A stretch of 64,000 bases of DNA from Sipunculus nudus (taxonomy: Eukaryota; Annelida; Sipuncula; Golfingiida; Sipunculidae): the NCBI GenBank assembly GCA_026874595.1, contig CM049318.1:12319241-12383240 (forward strand). Direction: 5' to 3'. The stretch's first letter is position 1, and the number at the start of each line of letters is the position of its first letter. The notes below the pieces were generated by a model, which did not search any database, had not been told where the DNA came from, and was given only the letters and a program-made list of their open reading frames with translations. The translations under genes and the position numbers were made by a program. This document shows, piece after piece, positions 59,421-64,000 of the stretch.

Positions 59421-61129
59421 TTTGTGAATACTGTAAAATGTCTCCTGAGCCGTGTAATAGATAACAATCTGTAAATGTAACTTCTGTTCTGTTTATATTC
59501 GGTCTTAATATAGAAACTTATTTATTTCTATGAGATAAAAGGGAGCCGGTATTTAGAGCTCATGTCCGGTTCAGGTAGGAATATTCTTTTAAGAGCCAGG
59601 CTAAACAGTTTGATATAATCATGTATAATATTAGTGAAGCTAGGGTTGAGTCCCTTTCCTTTTTGTCATGTGTATTTTGTATTTCTAATTCAGTAGAACC
59701 ATAACGGGAACGTCTGCACTATTCAGTTAAGTAAACATTTCTGTATATTCATTTGTATCAGTTTCAATATATTCCTTTGCACATGTATCTGGTCACGTTT
59801 TGAATTGAAGTAAAATTTTCTGTATACTATACTTTCGGTCTTCGAGTTTTGATTGGTGTGTTTTATGTCCGAGGTCTGGTTGTGCCTTGTTTCCCCTAGA
59901 CAAAAGTGTACGAGACCCAGGCTGTCGTGACACTTGAATGCAATTCGGCCAACCATCGGCTCCCATCCCGTTTACCTCTAAACAGGGGCTGAAAGTTCCA
60001 ATATCAGTAAACACACATCCACGCACAAATCAGACATTTTGTGGACAGCAAGCTCTCAGACAAAATGTTGTCAGAAACAAACTGCTTTGATGATCAATAC
60101 CTGGACCCCAGTGACCTGTAGTGGAACCGTCCGTATCTTCGTACTTGGAGACCGACTCGTTGCTGAGCACGCCTGTCTTTGCGCAAACGTTGACCCGCAA
60201 TAGGCATCATCTGCTCCTAAAGTTTTGACACTTCTTAGCCAATGAGCAAGCAGAAACAGAAGAATGTCATGCACAACTACGTGACATACTGGGCATGCTA
60301 ATTGATATTCATAATATCCAGAGGGCATATATTCAAAGTATTAATATAGCCTTGGACGATAGTTTGGAGCGGACGCCTCTCATTCAGATAATATATTCCC
60401 GGAATATGCATAAGTACAGGCTAAGGTTATACGAAATATGCATAGGCAGCATATACCTATAAAAATCTAAATTGTACTGTGTTAAGGGGGATTTCACAGT
60501 CTTGGTCACGCCGAAAGTGTCGTCTTTGGACTAATGGAGAAATTGGAAGGTTTGGGGTATAATTTTTCACGAATAATTGTTATACAAGGATAATAATCTG
60601 GCAAAGTGACTACTGCAACCTTGGCTTTTTTTGGTGTGGAACGTTTAAAAAAATCGTAAATCGAAAAGATATTCCTGAGGTCATAAAGAGGAATTGGAGA
60701 GGGGTGAACACATTTATCAACGAAAAGGTTTGGGGATGGCGATGAAGTGGAAAGATAAAAGGCAGGTTCTGATGGTGTCGACAACGCCTGGAGGTGGTAC
60801 ATGAAAGACTGGTACACCCAATAGAAACGGGGATATTGTATCGAAGTCTAAATGTGTAACTCTACCAATTGATTACAATAAAGGTATGTTTTTGAATGAT
60901 CGCAATAACCAATTGAACCAGTACTCTCCAGGATTTCGAAAAAAGAAGCTTGAATGGTATCGGAAAATTGAGCTGCGTTAATGTGATGCATAAAGGATTA
61001 GTAAATAATTGATTTGGGGGTTGCTGCAAAACTAGATGTTTTGTCACAATTCAGCATATATCTGCCACATCGCACTACCCAGACATAGTGCATCCCGGAA
61101 AGCAACTAGGGACCAAAGGGTTTCGACGC
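59421..61129. other. Unassigned stretch with one unexplained open frame
   Basis: A minus-strand frame at 60506-60817 (103 codons, including NIFSIYDFFKRSTPKKAKVA) is longer than neighbours but matches no family I know. It is proline- and serine-rich at its start. The rest shows nothing recognisable. Confidence 0.3.
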
Positions 61130-61725
61130 ACAGCTGAATTTGTCTAAAGGATATGTTTATGGGCTTTTCCAAAATATGGGTCCTGTGATCAGTTTCAGGC
61201 CAGCCTTTTTAAAGAAGTGGGTCGCGCAACCTTGACCTTTGACCTCATTACCACACAGTTAAAAGGGTTCTTAGTGGCTCATTAATAAATCAAGATTGAA
61301 ACCAACATGTCATTCCAAACTGGAGTTATCGTCAAGAAATAAATATGTGCGCATATGACCCCTGTAACCTTTTGACCCAAATATCAATCAGCTTAGAACT
61401 TCCCGTATTGGCAGGTCAGCTATAACATGTGCTAGATGGAAGGTTTGGGATGAAATGTTTGGCTTATAATGCATGCACAATCTTTCAAAATAAGGGGGTC
61501 CTGTGACCTGGACTTTTTACCTCATAACCCCAAAATCAACCGATTTCTTGCGTTAGAGGTAGGTAATATACAATTCAAGTTTGAAAACCATATGTCAATC
61601 TAATCTGGAGTTATTACCAGGAAACAAATTTGACGGATATACAGAAGGACGAACAGTTGGACGGACAGGATTATTAATAGAGTGCATCTGCTTATTTAAT
61701 AGGGGTCGTAAAACACACAAGGTTT
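61130..61725 (+). repeat. Dispersed repeat of the 'TGACCTTTGACC' type
   Basis: Two internal units share CCTTGACCTTTGACCTCAT or CCTGGACTTTTTACCTCATA, CCAAAATCAACCGATT-type text and CTGGAGTTAT. The 3' end has GGACGAACAGTTGGACGGAC and AATAGGGGTCGTAAAAC. This pattern is common in marine invertebrate genomes. No gene. Confidence 0.65.
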
Positions 61726-61779
61726 AAGAATACAGATGAAACCACAGTTCATAATCGGATAGAATCAATATAATTTGGC

Positions 61780-62257
61780 AATCTCACAATAAAGGAAAAA
61801 TTAATGGATCAAAAACAGAAAAAATATTGGTTGTGCCACCAGTTTTCAAGAACTGAAGAAATGAATCATAATCAATAAACACACTGGGTTTCGGGACACT
61901 GGATGAAACCCCAGCTGAGAAATTGACTTACTGCTGTCAATTAGAAAACCACCAGTTTTTGAGAATTGACAAAAGTAGTCATGGTCAGTATTCATGGCAA
62001 GATTTATGGCAATCTATGCACTAATTATCCAGATACTTGAGTTTTTGTATCAAATTTTTAATTATTCATGGGGTATTTTCCGAGCCCCACAGGACATAGG
62101 TCGCAGTGACCTAATTTCAGGTTTCCAAGGAGATTTTTTATGAACCTACCTGGAAACTCAGTAACAAGTTTCTAAGGTTAACGGTTACGATTTGTGCCCT
62201 GCTAACGGACGGATGACGGACAAAGCGCCATTCTTATACCTCAGTCAGCTGAGCTAA
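61780..62257 (-). mobile_element. Hairpin-ended dispersed repeat, minus-strand copy
   Basis: It ends CTCAGTCAGCTGAGCTAA, the complement of the family 5' terminus, after a GACGGATGACGGAC tract. Internal text (TTTCCAAGGAGATTTTTTATG and GATTTGTGCCCTGCTAACGG) matches the copies at 31 kb and 49 kb. The left boundary is approximate. Confidence 0.7.
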
Positions 62258-63207
62258 AAACCAATAAGGCGATGCGATGTGTGTACACAACAGAAAATTC
62301 CCAGGGAATCGCGATAGTAGTGCAAGAACTGCCAAACTAAATCTGGTCTATGCGTGTACCCCTGCTTTGAAATTCATCACGCAAATCTGATTACTCAGTA
62401 ACCATATGAATGAATGAATATTTTATTCAGGTATGTAGGCCTCCGGCCAATAGAACAAATAGAATAAAATACACAAATCTATGGTTATCATCCAAGGTTA
62501 TGCAAAGTGCAAAAGTAATTAAAAAAGTACTGGAATATTACTAATACAAACAATAATACATGGTAAAAAAAAAATAACAGAAAACTTTTTACTGAGTGAC
62601 CATATTTAGCATTTGTATATAATTAGGGTTTGTACACAGAGACACACATATAGATATGTTTTTTATATTTATTTACTTTTATATATATATATATATATAT
62701 ATATCAACATGGATATGGTTCAATATAATAACACAAAATTTTTATATGGTTTCCTATTAACATAGGTGAACTAAACTTAGCTGTATATATTCATTAGCTG
62801 TTGGTTTGTGGAAGCTGTTTGTGAGTGGATGTTAGTCATGCCCAGCGAGTCTGCCCTAATTACTCTGGCCCAATGCCAAGGATCTCCGGTTTATGGTTTT
62901 ATGGCCTCTGTTTTATTAGATCATTACACCTCACTTTAAGCTAATTTGCATCATCCAAGTCCACACCTGGACCTCTTGGACATGTCTGCAGCAGACTACT
63001 GGCACTAGGGGTTTATTATGGTTGGAAAGAATCTGTTGAAGGTTTTAAACGTAATTGTTATGTTTGAAAATAAAGCTTTTTGAGTAATTAATTCTATCTA
63101 TGTTTCATAAGATCAGAATTATGTGTAAAAGCCATATCGTCAATGTTGTACACACCTACATATTAACATTTATCACATGCAAAATGCAATAAAAAAAAAA
63201 ATAGATC
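62258..63207. other. 3' flank of the NHL gene
   Basis: No gene is seen. A (TA)n tract lies at about 62681-62704. An ATGAATGAATATTTTATTCAG stretch near 62406 resembles the edge of a small dispersed element but could not be classified. Confidence 0.4.
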
Positions 63208-64000
63208 TTAATGAAACTTGAATAATTTTAAGAATGGTGTTTCTACAGTGGAGACTTGTGCAATCCATAAAAAAGGATAGGAGGATGCCGTATCCACAGG
63301 AAACGAGAGACCATCTTCCCTTGTCAGCAGATTCCTCACGAACGTGCCGTCGATTGTGCATTCTACTAACCTGTTGTTATTTCTGTCCGCCACCAGGAGG
63401 TGCCCGTTACTCATCATGCTGATTCCTCTTGGTTGCAGAAATAGTCCATCTTTACTTCCTGGTCCCCCGAATATGTTCAGCTGTGACCCTGACTCATCAA
63501 GGACAATCACCTGGTTTTTATTTGGATCACAAAATACAAATTTAGTTGTCCCTTCGTGTGTGACCGTTAGGAAATGATGCTCACGACCGCTCGTCAGATT
63601 TATCTTGATGGTTTCTTCAAACACAGGATCAGAGAATGATCTTTTACTGATGTGTTCTGGAGTAAATATAAACAGTGTACCATCAAGAACTGCTATACCA
63701 TGAGGTTCCTTTACTGCAGGATTTAACGGATGATTTATTTTAGTACCATCTTGTTTAATCTGCAGCACGGCGTCTCCCTTTGAGCTGATGACGTAAACAT
63801 CACCGTCATTTACACAAGCTGCTGATCCATCCTCGTGTATCAACGTCTCCTCTCCGGTTTTGGATACTTTGAACACGGGACCTCCTTTGAACATACATAC
63901 AACGACATCTCCATCTGGTGTTCCACAAAGACGCCAAGGGTTGTATATTTTGCGTCCTGAACCACACTCGACCTTTAACACTTGTGTTGGTGATTTACTC
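63208..64000 (-). CDS. NHL-repeat protein, C-terminal part (TRIM2/3/71-like), partial at right edge
   Basis: An open frame of 263 codons plus stop (TAA at 63210-63208) continues past the window edge, so the true start and any RING, B-box and coiled-coil regions would lie beyond 64000. The product is a beta-propeller of NHL type. Repeats are seen as KEPHGIAVLDGTLFIF, GREHHFLTVTHEGTTKFVFC and the textbook unit GLFLQPRGISMMSNGHLLVA, DRNNNRLVECTIDGTFVRNL. Such proteins in molluscs are often TRIM-NHL E3 ubiquitin ligases that bind RNA or protein through the propeller, and they are greatly expanded in bivalves. Without the N-terminus the family is certain but the TRIM class is inference. The last residues (PFLKLFKFH) form the closing strand. 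Confidence 0.88.
   Translation of the reverse strand, partial: SKSPTQVLKVECGSGRKIYNPWRLCGTPDGDVVVCMFKGGPVFKVSKTGEETLIHEDGSAACVNDGDVYVISSKGDAVLQIKQDGTKINHPLNPAVKEPHGIAVLDGTLFIFTPEHISKRSFSDPVFEETIKINLTSGREHHFLTVTHEGTTKFVFCDPNKNQVIVLDESGSQLNIFGGPGSKDGLFLQPRGISMMSNGHLLVADRNNNRLVECTIDGTFVRNLLTREDGLSFPVDTASSYPFLWIAQVSTVETPFLKLFKFH

Overview
This window is AT-rich, intron-rich animal nuclear DNA. It carries spliced genes with GT-AG introns, long introns, many decayed transposons and several satellite-like arrays. Hairpin-ended dispersed repeats followed by GTCCGTCCGTC runs, together with the protein-level matches, suggest a lophotrochozoan, most likely a bivalve mollusc. The organism assignment is inference; no operons, CRISPR array or other prokaryotic feature was seen.

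Layout. (1) 1-13.5 kb, plus strand: the last ten coding exons of TRRAP (scaffold and pseudokinase of SAGA and TIP60/NuA4 complexes), ending in the FATC tail at 8732, then a long 3' UTR-like stretch. The intron after its sixth visible exon holds a 62-bp minisatellite built from that exon's own 3' end and splice donor. (2) 13.5-19.9 kb: a 58-bp tandem repeat split by about 6 kb of hairpin-ended elements, one of which carries a GC-rich TAA-flanked MITE. (3) 20.4-38 kb, minus strand: a 12-finger C2H2 zinc-finger and AT-hook protein. Its start-codon exon is at 26.0-26.2 kb and a likely promoter and 5' exon is at 37.8-37.95 kb. Its introns hold a Penelope-like element with inverted ends, a 1.5-kb MITE with 44-bp perfect TIRs, a hAT-type MITE, and a 2.9-kb inverted-repeat element with seven copies of one 15-bp motif. 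(4) 38-47.5 kb: no gene recognised; a MITE, a LINE remnant, two TA-flanked MITEs and an array built around the palindrome GGTGGCGCCACC. (5) 47.6-51.7 kb, plus strand: a three-exon, four-pass membrane protein resembling the MS4A/CD20-like group. (6) 52-62.3 kb: LINE debris, a 42-bp minisatellite with a higher-order period, a 550-630-bp array, and further dispersed repeats. (7) 63.2-64 kb, minus strand: the C-terminal part of an NHL-repeat protein (TRIM2/3/71-like), running off the right edge.

TRRAP and the zinc-finger protein are both nuclear chromatin or transcription factors, but they converge tail to tail and nothing shows that they act together. No clearly new multi-gene system is visible. 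The best candidates for something new are the exon-derived minisatellite with decoy donors in TRRAP, the element with the repeated GTCTACGGACACTAC motif, and the split satellite with its tandem hairpin-ended elements.
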